Source: Clostridia bacterium (lineage in GTDB: Bacteria; Bacillota_A; Clostridia; Christensenellales; Aristaeellaceae). Taken from it: a stretch of 32,964 nucleotides of DNA. The position numbers and the translations under genes were made by a program. Each line of letters begins with the position of its first letter. The stretch's first letter is position 1. Positions 1-7,176 of this stretch are shown one piece after another. The stretch lies in NCBI GenBank assembly GCA_017397695.1, contig JAFQIF010000078.1, forward strand, positions 1 through 32,964, in the 5' to 3' direction. The notes beneath the pieces are model-generated. The model was not told the DNA's origin, made no database searches, and was given only the letters and a program-made list of their open reading frames with translations.

Positions 1-175
1 CGGCTCCTACTCCATGGCCCAGCGCCGTCTGGACGAGGACTACGGCAACCAGGCCAAGTGGCAGAAGATGGCCGTGATGAACACCGCCATGTCCGGCGTG
101 TTCTCCTCCGACCGCACCATTCAGGAGTACATCGACAAGATCTGGCACCTGCCGACCCTGTCCCGTAAGAAGTAA
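1..175 (+). CDS. glgP: Glycogen/alpha-glucan phosphorylase, C-terminal end (partial)
   Basis: Only the last 57 codons are present, open at the left edge (frame from base 2) and ending TAA at 173-175. The tail carries the GT35 phosphorylase signature FSSDRTIQEYIDKIW, which in complete enzymes follows the pyridoxal-phosphate domain. The enzyme releases glucose-1-phosphate from glycogen or maltodextrin in the cytoplasm. A strong terminator follows 21 bases downstream, so this gene ends its transcript and is unrelated in expression to the minus-strand genes to the right. The family assignment rests on this C-terminal motif alone; the catalytic part is outside the window. Confidence 0.85.
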   Translation, partial: GSYSMAQRRLDEDYGNQAKWQKMAVMNTAMSGVFSSDRTIQEYIDKIWHLPTLSRKK

Positions 176-196
176 GTTTTATTTCAATCTATGCAG

Positions 197-225
197 CCCC
201 CTCCGAGAAATCGGAGGGGGTTTTT
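197..225 (+). terminator. Rho-independent terminator of glgP
   Basis: A perfect 10-bp stem (197-206 with 211-220), GAAA loop and five T residues at 221-225, shortly after the glgP stop codon. Confidence 0.95.
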
Positions 226-267
226 ATGTGTGTTTAGGGATAGCATGTTTACTAAGGCGGCTTGAAG

Positions 268-344
268 CCACCGCGAAACGAAGAAGGGTCAAGGGATGAA
301 ATCCCTTGTCAGGGGCTTGGGGATGAAATCCCCAACGTAACCCA
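268..344 (+). repeat. Modular hairpin repeat, copy 1
   Basis: It starts CCGCGAAACGAAGAAGGG, followed by two palindromic modules, AAGGGATGAAATCCCTT and TGGGGATGAAATCCCCA, and ends AACGTAACCCA. The first and last segments match other copies in this window, while the middle hairpins differ. Its last 14 bases (331-344) are the exact reverse complement of 421-434 in copy 2. Confidence 0.75.
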
Positions 345-395
345 ATCGAAGAAAAAAGCAAGAATCGGAGCGTAGCCGAAGGCGACAATTGAGCT

Positions 396-500
396 TCTTG
401 TTTATCCGGCGCTTCGCGCATGGGTTACGTTGGGCTGCCGCCCAAACCTGCCTGGGGACATTGTCCCCAGCCCCCTTCTTCGCTGCGCGGCGGTTTCAAG
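396..500 (-). repeat. Modular hairpin repeat, copy 2 (near-identical to 32824-32920)
   Basis: Read on the minus strand it contains CCGCCGCGCAGCGAAGAAGG, the hairpin TGGGGACAATGTCCCCA, then TTTGGGCGGCAGCCCAA and CGTAACCCATGCGCGAAGCG. The same modules in the same order occur at 32824-32920 on the plus strand with only a few differences. It lies in inverted orientation to copy 1. Confidence 0.8.
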
Positions 501-535
501 ATTCCATAATGATCTGTCTAGCCCTAAAGCGCACA

Positions 536-565
536 AAGGACGCTTCCCCCTCGGGAAGCGTCCTT
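536..565 (-). terminator. Terminator hairpin of the glycyl radical activase operon
   Basis: A perfect 13-bp stem (536-548 with 553-565) and 4-base loop, located 5 bases beyond the activase stop codon. The T run on the minus side is short (TTTGTG), so termination may be partial. Confidence 0.75.
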
Positions 566-570
566 CTTCT

Positions 571-1419
571 TCACTTAAATACCCGAACCGGAATCCCCAG
601 CCGCTCAAAGGCCTCCGTCCCAATCCGCGGCGCGCGCGTCTCGTCAAAGTCCACGTCGTACGCCATGCCGACCATCTCATACTTTGCCCCCGCCGCACGC
701 TGATACGGCAGCAGCTCCACGCGCGCAAGTGCCTTCGCGTCCTGTACCAGCCGCGCTGCCGTTTCAAAATGCGCAGGATGATCGTTCACGCCGGGAATAA
801 CCGGCAGACGTAAGATGAACGGCGTATCGCCTGCCGCCAGCATCCGCGCATGGCGCAGAATCGGCGTCTGATCCACGCCGGTATATCGCTTGTGCTGCTC
901 CGGATCGGATACCTTCCAGTCCATCATGATCAGATCACAGCGACGCATGGCGTCCTCAAAGACCGCGTCGCTGCAAAAGCCGCTCGTCTCAATCGCTGTG
1001 TGCACGCCGTCAAGCCGAGCGATCACATCCGAAACAAAGTTCCACTGCATCAGCGGCTCGCCGCCGGAAAACGTAACCCCGCCGCCGGACAGAGCATACA
1101 CGTCCGCGTCCTTCTGCAGCCGCCGGGCCAGCGCCTCCGCTTCCCAGCGTTCGCCCACGATCCTGCGGAATCCGCCCCGGCAGGCGCTCACACACGCTCC
1201 GCAGACTACACAGTTTTCCGGGCTTGGACATATGCGCTTACACGCGCCGCAATCCGTACACGCCGCGCGGCTGACCATCATCTGCGGCGCGGGCGACAGC
1301 CCTTCCGGATTGTGGCACCACATGCAGCGCAGCGGACAGCCCTTCATAAATATCGTCGTGCGGATGCCGGGGCCGTCGAATACGGCAAACTCCTTGATAT
1401 CAAAGACGATTCCGGTCAT
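571..1419 (-). CDS. Glycyl radical enzyme activating enzyme (radical SAM)
   Basis: A 282-residue radical SAM activase that uses S-adenosylmethionine and a [4Fe-4S] cluster to place the glycyl radical on its partner enzyme. The radical SAM cluster motif CxxxCxxC is at C28, C32 and C35. Eight further cysteines (54, 57, 60, 64, 70, 73, 76, 80) form two ferredoxin-like [4Fe-4S] sites, as in the larger activases of non-PFL glycyl radical enzymes. A GGE motif (FSGGEPL) follows. I chose the ATG at 1419, not the upstream in-frame extension, because it forms an ATGA overlap with the stop of the upstream enzyme gene and has a GGAG site in front. It is co-transcribed with that gene, its presumed substrate. 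The specific reaction of the pair is unknown. Confidence 0.93.
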   Translation of the reverse strand: MTGIVFDIKEFAVFDGPGIRTTIFMKGCPLRCMWCHNPEGLSPAPQMMVSRAACTDCGACKRICPSPENCVVCGACVSACRGGFRRIVGERWEAEALARRLQKDADVYALSGGGVTFSGGEPLMQWNFVSDVIARLDGVHTAIETSGFCSDAVFEDAMRRCDLIMMDWKVSDPEQHKRYTGVDQTPILRHARMLAAGDTPFILRLPVIPGVNDHPAHFETAARLVQDAKALARVELLPYQRAAGAKYEMVGMAYDVDFDETRAPRIGTEAFERLGIPVRVFK

Positions 1420-3437
1420 AGATTCAGCTCCGCGCGCCGGATGATGTGATCCTGATAGCACTTGTCCAGCTCCACAAAGTAGCCGCTCCAGCCCCATACA
1501 CGCACGATCAGGTTACGATAATTCTCCGGATGCGCCTGTGCATCGAGCAGGCGCTGATGGTTGACGGTATTGAGCTGCAGCTGATGACCGCCGCACAGCA
1601 CAAACAGGCGTACCAGCTGCGCCACCTTGGTAATCGACTCCTCCTGCGAGAATACGCTCTCGGAGAATTCAATCGTCAGCGGGCCGCCGTTGATCGTCCT
1701 GAACAGGAACGGCTTGGTGAACGACTTGATCAGCGATACAGGGCCGTTCAGCTTTACGTTCAGCGACGGTGCATAGTTCGCCGGCAGCGGCACACCGCGC
1801 TCGCGGCCATCCGCCGTCGCGCCCAGCTGATTGGCATGGAAAATATAGAACATCGCAGAGCCTGTACCCGCGCGCACAATGCCGCCGCGCTCATTTTTGA
1901 GGCCCTGCACCGCATCGGCAAACGTATCCAGCAGCCACGCGGCGTGCTTGTCCGCGCGATCGTCGTCGTTGCCCATCTTCGGCGCGCTCTTCAGGCGGTG
2001 ATGCAGCGCTTCATATCCCTCAAAGTTTGCATCCATCGCTGCAAGCAGCGTGCCCGCCGGCACGCCCTCGCCATATACCACCTGCTCCACCGCAGCGAGC
2101 ATATCCGCAGCAGCGGCAAGGCCGGTACCATGTAGGCCCCAGTTGTTGTACGTGCAGCCCAGCGAGATATCGCGTCCCTTTTCCACGCAGCCCTCGAAGA
2201 ACAGAGACAGATACGGCGACGGAATGACATAGAGATTCCGTCTTTCAGCCATCGTACGGCGTACGCTGTCGAAAATCGCGCGGCGGATCTCTGCCTTCAG
2301 TGCCTCCATATCCACGCTGCTGCGCAGCTTTTCCCAGAGCACCCTGTCCACTGTATTGGCAAAGGGCAGCGCACCGATATTGGGGATCTCCATGCCCCTG
2401 CCCGGGATGATAAACTCCCAGCAGGCCGCCATGGCATAATTGCGCGCATCCTCCGCCGCATAGCCGAGCGCTTCCAGCGCGGGAATCGCCACGTCGTCGT
2501 TTTCATACTGCGGGAAGCCCAGGCCCAACTTGGTCAGCTGCGTGCCCAGCTCAAATACCTCCAGCGGCGTATTGCGGTTCACACGCAGGTTAATCTTCGG
2601 GTCGATCATTTTCATGTCCGCGCTGGCCTTCAGGCACATTTCAGACAGCAGATTATAGCCGTCCTTTCCATCCGGGGTCATGCCGCCCAACACAATGCTC
2701 TGGCCGTTATCGCCCTGCTGCATGCCGGGATACAGGTCGCTGTCGCGGTTGCACGCGAGGAAGAAGGCCTCCAGCAGCTCAAACGCGCTCTCCTGCGTCT
2801 CGCGCCCCGCGTCCAGATCCGCCTGAAGATAGGGCATCATATACTGATCAAACCGGCCGAGCGTATTGTGATAATCGCCCTCGCACCACATGGCAAAGTG
2901 CAGGATGCGAAGCGACTGCAGCGCCTCGCGGAAGGTCTTTGCCCCCTTCGCCGGCACGCATCTGAGCACATCCGCAAGCTCCTGCATGCCCGCCTCGCGC
3001 GCGGCCTGCTCGTAGCGGCGCGTCAATTCCAGCACCGCATCGATGGACATGCGCATGGCGCTGTGCTCTTCCCCGTCGCTCAGCTGCGCGCGCAGCGCGT
3101 CAAGGCCCAAAGCGATCACTTTTCCATAATCCGGCGACAGATTGCTCACCGTGCCGGACTCATGGATAAAATGCTTCGCGCAGATATCGTGCCACTGCGT
3201 CTCGCTGTACAGGAACGGCAGATTGGGTACCGTACGCGTAAAGGCGATGATCTCATCCGGGAACAGATACGGCGTTTCCATCTCAAGCGCCATCTTCATG
3301 CGCAGCGCGGCGCGCGTGATATCCGACAGCGCGCCATCCCTGTACGGCAGCGCCATATCCTCCACGGCTGCGCGCCTGGCGGCATGGTGCGCCTTCTCCC
3401 ACTGCAGCGCCTTCAGGGCGGCGATCCGGTTGGTCAC
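1416..3437 (-). CDS. Glycyl radical enzyme, PFL-like, C-x-E class, unknown substrate
   Basis: A 673-residue glycyl radical enzyme, shorter than the usual 780-850. Family landmarks are GRFDQYMMPY (about 194), GQSIVLGG (about 245), the thiyl loop ARNYAMAACWEF and the C-terminal glycyl loop NLIVRVWGWSGYF. C339 is the likely thiyl cysteine and E341 gives the C-x-E pair of dehydratase, decarboxylase and lyase types; pyruvate formate-lyase instead has two adjacent cysteines, so this is not PFL. G649 would carry the radical. The usual loop is RVxGY; here it is RVWGW, and GCVE is replaced by ACWE. Start is GTG at 3437 with AGGAG nine bases upstream. The activase follows with a 4-base overlap. The enzyme needs anaerobic conditions. 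Substrate cannot be read from sequence. Confidence 0.88.
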   Translation of the reverse strand: MTNRIAALKALQWEKAHHAARRAAVEDMALPYRDGALSDITRAALRMKMALEMETPYLFPDEIIAFTRTVPNLPFLYSETQWHDICAKHFIHESGTVSNLSPDYGKVIALGLDALRAQLSDGEEHSAMRMSIDAVLELTRRYEQAAREAGMQELADVLRCVPAKGAKTFREALQSLRILHFAMWCEGDYHNTLGRFDQYMMPYLQADLDAGRETQESAFELLEAFFLACNRDSDLYPGMQQGDNGQSIVLGGMTPDGKDGYNLLSEMCLKASADMKMIDPKINLRVNRNTPLEVFELGTQLTKLGLGFPQYENDDVAIPALEALGYAAEDARNYAMAACWEFIIPGRGMEIPNIGALPFANTVDRVLWEKLRSSVDMEALKAEIRRAIFDSVRRTMAERRNLYVIPSPYLSLFFEGCVEKGRDISLGCTYNNWGLHGTGLAAAADMLAAVEQVVYGEGVPAGTLLAAMDANFEGYEALHHRLKSAPKMGNDDDRADKHAAWLLDTFADAVQGLKNERGGIVRAGTGSAMFYIFHANQLGATADGRERGVPLPANYAPSLNVKLNGPVSLIKSFTKPFLFRTINGGPLTIEFSESVFSQEESITKVAQLVRLFVLCGGHQLQLNTVNHQRLLDAQAHPENYRNLIVRVWGWSGYFVELDKCYQDHIIRRAELNL

Positions 3438-3492
3438 AGAAGCTCACTCCTTTCCTCGTCAAAAGGGGGCATGCGGTCTCATTTCTGTTTCC

Positions 3493-3520
3493 ATTATACA
3501 ACAGAACCATCCGCCGTAAA
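3493..3520 (-). promoter_or_regulatory. Probable sigma-A promoter of the glycyl radical operon
   Basis: On the minus strand a perfect -10 TATAAT (3493-3498) lies about 55 bases before the GTG. The -35 is weak: TTTACG with a 16-base spacer. Confidence 0.55.
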
Positions 3521-3525
3521 AGATA

Positions 3526-3553
3526 AAATCCCGCAGCCGTAGCTGCGGGATTT
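3526..3553 (-). terminator. Terminator of the flavoprotein reductase gene
   Basis: A 12-bp perfect stem (3526-3537 with 3542-3553) with a 4-base loop, 18 bases past the stop at 3572. A T-rich tail (TTATCTTTTA) follows on the minus strand. It separates this gene from the glycyl radical operon. Confidence 0.85.
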
Positions 3554-3571
3554 GCTTTGCAGTTGAGAGAA

Positions 3572-5410
3572 TTACTTCGCGATATACGCAGCAGCGCTCT
3601 GCGCGGCGATACGGCCGTAGACGACGATATCGGCCACAGCGTTGCCGCCCAGGCGGTTGGCGCCGTGCACGCCGCCGGTGACTTCGCCCGCAGCATACAG
3701 GCCCGGGATCGCCTCGCCGGCCTCGGTGAGCACCTCAGCCTCGGTGTTGATCTTCACGCCGCCCATGGTGTGATGGATGCCCGGGGCAACCTTCACAGCG
3801 TAGTACGGAGCGGTATCCAGCGGATTGGCGAAGGACATACGGCCGAACTCGGCGTCGGACTGAGCCGCAACAGCCGCGTTCCAGGTGTTCAGGGTCTCAG
3901 CCAGCACAGCAGCGTCGGTACCCATCGCAGCGGCGAGCTCTTCCACGGTATTGCCCATCACGGCAAAGCCCTTGGTGTAGTAGCCATTGTAGGTGGAGGA
4001 AGCGTCCATCATCTTCTGATCGACGATCGTCCAGGCGTAGCCGCCCTCCTGAGCGAGCTCAGCTGCAGACACGACGTCGCGGGTCTCCAGCTCGTTGACG
4101 AAGCGCTTGCCGCCCTGGTTGACCAGGATCGCGCCGTCGCCGCGGATGCCCTCAGTAATCAGGGCAGAAGTCTCGGTATAAACGGACGGATGGATCTGGA
4201 TCTGCTCCATATCCACGGTTGCCGCACCGATGGCCACGGCCATGTCGATGCCGTCGCCGGTGATACCGGTGGAGTTGGTGGTCACGAAGCCCTCGAGGCT
4301 CGGCTGATAGGCAGCCACGCGCTCCAGATCCGCACCGAAGCCGCCGGAGGCCAGGATAACGGCCTTGGCGTTGATGGTGTAATCGCCGTTTTCAGAGGTC
4401 ACCTTCACGCCGGTCACCTTGCCATCGGTCACGATGAGCTCGGTCGCGGCGGTGTTGATGCGCAGGTCAACCTTGCTCTCGGCGTCCACAGCCGCGGTCA
4501 GGGTCTTGACCAGGTAAGCGCCAACCGGAGTGGTCTTGCCCTCAGCGGTCAGGGCACGATGAATACGCATGACAGACGCGCCGCCGAAAGAACCGACGGA
4601 CACGAGGTGAGAATCCTTGGTCGCCAGCCAATCAATGGCCTCGGCGGAATTGTTCACCATGGTCATGACCAGATCCAGGTTGTTGATGCCCTTGCCGCCC
4701 ACCATGGTATCCAGCGCAAAGAGCTCCGGAGAATCGAAGTAGCCGGTCGGGTTCGCTTTGTAGGCGTTAAACTGCTCTTCAACCTTGGCGGTCAGCTCAG
4801 CCAGGGCCGGGTAGTTCTCCTTCGCGCCGGCAATGGTCTTCTCAACCGCGCCGGTGGTCGCTTCCTTCCACTCGTTAGCATCCTGCGCAGCGGTCTTCGC
4901 AGCATTCATGCCGCCCGTGGCGCGGGAGGTATTGCCGCCGGTAGAGCCGGTCTTCTCGACAACGATGACCTTCTCCACGCCCAGATCAGCAGCCTGCAGC
5001 GCAGCGGTCATGCCCGCACCGCCGGCGCCGATGACCACGATATCACAGGTGACGTCTTCCACGACCACAGTCTCCTCAGCCAACAGGCCGGCGGCAATCA
5101 TGGCTTCCTCGGTCGCCGCGATAACAGCGTTGCTGGTCACGGTAACGCCGGAAATGACGTCGATGTCAGCGCCCTGAGCCTCAACGATGGCAGCCGCATA
5201 GGTACCCTCGTAGATCGGCTCATAGCCAAAGCCCTTGGTCTCGTTTTCACCGGTGACCTCGGCGGCGGTGATCTTGCCGTCCTCAACGGTCAGGGTAACG
5301 GTGACAGGGCCGATGCCCGCGTCATCGCCAGTGAAGGTATCCGCGCTCGCGCCCGCGATCATGCAGGCCAGGAGCAGCAGGGAAAGAAGAATCGATGCAA
5401 GCTTCTTCAT
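3572..5410 (-). CDS. Secreted FMN-binding / FAD-dependent fumarate-reductase-like flavoprotein
   Basis: A 612-residue exported flavoprotein. Residues 1-23 form a signal peptide (MKK, hydrophobic core, ASA cleavage site); C16 could alternatively be a lipid site, but LLAC is a poor lipobox. Residues about 25-108 form an FMN_bind domain with the flavinylation-type motif SGVTVTS (87-93; T90 the likely covalent FMN site, attached by ApbE). From about 120 comes the succinate dehydrogenase/fumarate reductase flavoprotein fold: VVIGAGGAG (125-133), EKTGSTGGNTSRATGG, and a C-terminal GLYAAGEVTGGVHG followed by RLGGNAVADIVVYGR. No haem domain is present. Such proteins reduce fumarate, urocanate or related enoates outside the membrane; which acceptor is used here is unknown. 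Start chosen at the ATG with AAGGAGG; the upstream extension lacks support. Own promoter and terminator. Confidence 0.88.
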   Translation of the reverse strand: MKKLASILLSLLLLACMIAGASADTFTGDDAGIGPVTVTLTVEDGKITAAEVTGENETKGFGYEPIYEGTYAAAIVEAQGADIDVISGVTVTSNAVIAATEEAMIAAGLLAEETVVVEDVTCDIVVIGAGGAGMTAALQAADLGVEKVIVVEKTGSTGGNTSRATGGMNAAKTAAQDANEWKEATTGAVEKTIAGAKENYPALAELTAKVEEQFNAYKANPTGYFDSPELFALDTMVGGKGINNLDLVMTMVNNSAEAIDWLATKDSHLVSVGSFGGASVMRIHRALTAEGKTTPVGAYLVKTLTAAVDAESKVDLRINTAATELIVTDGKVTGVKVTSENGDYTINAKAVILASGGFGADLERVAAYQPSLEGFVTTNSTGITGDGIDMAVAIGAATVDMEQIQIHPSVYTETSALITEGIRGDGAILVNQGGKRFVNELETRDVVSAAELAQEGGYAWTIVDQKMMDASSTYNGYYTKGFAVMGNTVEELAAAMGTDAAVLAETLNTWNAAVAAQSDAEFGRMSFANPLDTAPYYAVKVAPGIHHTMGGVKINTEAEVLTEAGEAIPGLYAAGEVTGGVHGANRLGGNAVADIVVYGRIAAQSAAAYIAK

Positions 5411-5441
5411 GATAAATAACCTCCTTCTTGCAAGTACACCT

Positions 5442-5470
5442 ATTGTATAATTTTGTGAATGCTTTGTCAA
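5442..5470 (-). promoter_or_regulatory. Sigma-A promoter of the flavoprotein reductase
   Basis: Minus strand TTGACA (5465-5470), 17-base spacer, TACAAT (5442-5447), giving a leader of about 25-30 bases before the start codon. Almost consensus. Confidence 0.85.
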
Positions 5471-5582
5471 TCTTTTCCAGGCTTTTTTGATGGATTTAAG
5501 GTGTAATTTCTGCATGTACAGCCGCAATTTTCCGGCGCGTTCCCCCACGCTTTTGTTTTGCCGGAGTATCTGCCAAAACGAT

Positions 5583-5612
5583 GAAAGCCGCTGCGCCTTT
5601 GCAGCGGCTTTC
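5583..5612 (-). terminator. Terminator of the TetR gene
   Basis: A perfect 12-bp stem (5583-5594 with 5601-5612) around a 6-base loop, 65 bases beyond the TetR stop, followed on the minus strand by ATCGTTTTGG. The T tract is interrupted. Confidence 0.7.
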
Positions 5613-5677
5613 ACGCCTTGCGGAGGGAAAAAGAGAGAGGGGGAACGTCTATCATCAAAGGGATCTGCCCTGTTTTT

Positions 5678-6244
5678 TCAGGCGATCATATCCATGCCCG
5701 ACAGGCGCGAGAACATCTGCGCCGCGCCTTCCATGCTCATCTCACCGCGGCGCGCCATCATCAGCACGCCGTACATGCCCACGCCCGACAGGCAGCCGGC
5801 CTGCGAGGCGTCCATGCCGCGCTCGAGCATGGCCTGCGCGAGGATTTTCTCCACCGCCGCACGCATGTGATCGACCACGCGGTCACACATATCGCTGTAC
5901 AGCGCCGCATGCTGGGGCAGACACAGATCGGAGAGCAGCGGCTGGGTAAAACACTGATTCCAGGCTTCATGGCCCATTAGCAGGGCTGCCTTCTCGCGCG
6001 CCGTGCCTTTGCCATCCGCAATCTTCAGCGCTTCGCTGCCCAGATAGCTGGCATAACCCTCGACAACGGCCTTCACCATATCGTCCTTGGTCGTAAAGTA
6101 ATAATAGAACAGGCCCTTGGCCACATCCACAGCCGAAACAATCTCCGCCACGGACGTACGCACAAACCCCTGCTGGGCAAACAGCTTCGACGCAGCGGCC
6201 ACCATTTCCGCCCTGCGTTCTTCCGGTTTCTTGACGACGCGCAT
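5678..6244 (-). CDS. TetR/AcrR-family transcriptional regulator
   Basis: A 188-residue regulator. Residues about 8-55 match the TetR N-terminal helix-turn-helix: AASKLFAQQGFVRTSVAEI, then a recognition helix ending GLFYYYFTTKDDM. The C-terminal part is a variable ligand-binding helical domain; the inducer is unknown. Start is ATG with AAGGAGG seven bases upstream. It lies 267 bases upstream of the secreted flavoprotein gene on the same strand, but each has its own promoter and a terminator lies between, so control of the flavoprotein is only a guess from neighbourhood. No clear palindromic operator was seen beside either promoter. Confidence 0.92.
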   Translation of the reverse strand: MRVVKKPEERRAEMVAAASKLFAQQGFVRTSVAEIVSAVDVAKGLFYYYFTTKDDMVKAVVEGYASYLGSEALKIADGKGTAREKAALLMGHEAWNQCFTQPLLSDLCLPQHAALYSDMCDRVVDHMRAAVEKILAQAMLERGMDASQAGCLSGVGMYGVLMMARRGEMSMEGAAQMFSRLSGMDMIA

Positions 6245-6312
6245 CGCGTTTCCTCCTTATATCCTGTGCAGCAATCCTGCCGTGTATCCCGCTTGTGCCT
6301 TGTGATGATTGT

Positions 6313-6341
6313 ATTCTATCAAAGGGAAAAAAACTTCTCAA
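6313..6341 (-). promoter_or_regulatory. Sigma-A promoter of the TetR gene
   Basis: Minus strand TTGAGA (6336-6341), 17-base spacer, TAGAAT (6313-6318), about 70 bases before the TetR start codon. Confidence 0.7.
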
Positions 6342-6417
6342 CAGATAACCGTTCAACCATACGTCTGCGCGTCTCAAATGTCGGTTTCTGCGATTCCTCT
6401 CACCCTGTAAGCAATTG

Positions 6418-7002
6418 TCAGCTGCTCAGGCTCTCCAGATAGCCCTCCAGCGCCTGCACATCATCAAACATGCGTCCTTCCCGAATCGACTGTTCCTCTT
6501 GCCCCACGCGCTCAAGCGGCACATCCGTGCTGCGCACGACTTCAAGCGTCTCGCCGTCTCTGTTCTGAAGCACATGCAGCATGCCATCCTCCCCGGCGCG
6601 CAGCACCCAATGCAGCGGACAAGGTATTTCCACGCTCACAGCGATATCCACCTCGGAAGCGGAAAACCCCGTCACCGCTGCGCCCGGGATCACACCGGCG
6701 ATCTCCTTTTCCAGCAGCGCACGCGACATGCCCGCAAGCTGTGCAGGCAGTGCGCTTCGGCTCTGCACACTGTGGCCGCAGGGTGCATAATACAGCGTCC
6801 TGTGCAGATAGCAGCCCGCCTGTGTGCGCTCGGTCAAATCCGCGCCGGCCGGATAATCCTTGGCGGGTACAGCCGTCTGCGCAGCTGTCATCTGCATATC
6901 CTCCGGCGCATCCACCTTCGCCGGAAACAGGCACAGAATCGCCGCCAACACCGCCGCAGCCAGAAAGAAACGATAGGGTGAGCCCCAAATCTGAGCAAAC
7001 AA
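6418..7002 (-). CDS. Single-pass membrane protein, possibly BofC-like
   Basis: A 194-residue protein with one N-terminal membrane segment (about 11-28) and an outside domain containing CYLHRTLYYAPCGHS. The last 60 residues (dialogue of short strands, then DVPLERV and a closing segment DVQALEGYLESLSS) resemble the C-terminal domain of BofC, the forespore protein that restrains SpoIVB during sporulation in Bacillus. The resemblance is a by-eye pattern only. Start is a TTG at 7002, supported by AAAGGAGATGAGG just upstream and the absence of an ATG before the membrane segment. If the BofC reading is right, expression would be forespore-specific; I did not identify a sigma-F or sigma-G promoter. 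Otherwise, an unknown membrane protein. Confidence 0.6.
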   Translation of the reverse strand: MFAQIWGSPYRFFLAAAVLAAILCLFPAKVDAPEDMQMTAAQTAVPAKDYPAGADLTERTQAGCYLHRTLYYAPCGHSVQSRSALPAQLAGMSRALLEKEIAGVIPGAAVTGFSASEVDIAVSVEIPCPLHWVLRAGEDGMLHVLQNRDGETLEVVRSTDVPLERVGQEEQSIREGRMFDDVQALEGYLESLSS

Positions 7003-7084
7003 AAAACCTCATCTCCTTTTGCCATCATTGTGCTCGTTTTGGCCAAAGGAAATGAGGGAAATGTTTTCTTGATTTTTACGCGCA

Positions 7085-7131
7085 AGGGTACCGTTGGGCT
7101 GCCGCCCAAACCCCTTCTTCGTTTCGCGCAG
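7085..7131 (-). repeat. Modular hairpin repeat, short copy
   Basis: On the minus strand CGAAACGAAGAAGGGG is joined directly to TTTGGGCGGCAGCCCAACG. The GGGGACAATGTCCCC hairpin present in longer copies is missing, which shows the modules are separable. It lies between rsmG and the membrane protein gene. Confidence 0.75.
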
Positions 7132-7176
7132 ATTAACAGTATGTCTGAAAGAAAAAGAACATCTGTACCGCGTTCA

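Larger units (their letters stand above)
176..570. other. Gene-free stretch with terminators and an inverted repeat pair
   Basis: This 395-base gap between the convergent glgP and activase genes holds the glgP terminator, two dispersed hairpin repeats in inverted orientation (268-344 and 396-500) and the hairpin that ends the activase gene. Between the repeats (345-395) is a spacer containing GCCGAAGGCGAC, which recurs at the right edge of the window beside another copy of the repeat. Short open frames here look like artefacts of the repeats. Confidence 0.7.

Noticed and set aside
268..500. CRISPR-like array from repeated short hairpins
   Set aside because: Repeats differ in sequence, are not evenly spaced and no cas genes are near.
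402..767. 121-codon minus frame across the repeat and activase 3' end
   Set aside because: Consists of repeat sequence plus an out-of-frame part of the activase gene.
3557..5419. A 620-codon open frame on the plus strand opposite the flavoprotein gene
   Set aside because: It mirrors the real gene, has no ribosome site, and its translation is low-complexity H/G/R/L-rich text with no family pattern; a codon-bias shadow.
5411..6312. TetR operator palindrome near the flavoprotein or TetR promoter
   Set aside because: No convincing inverted repeat of 14-20 bases overlaps either promoter.
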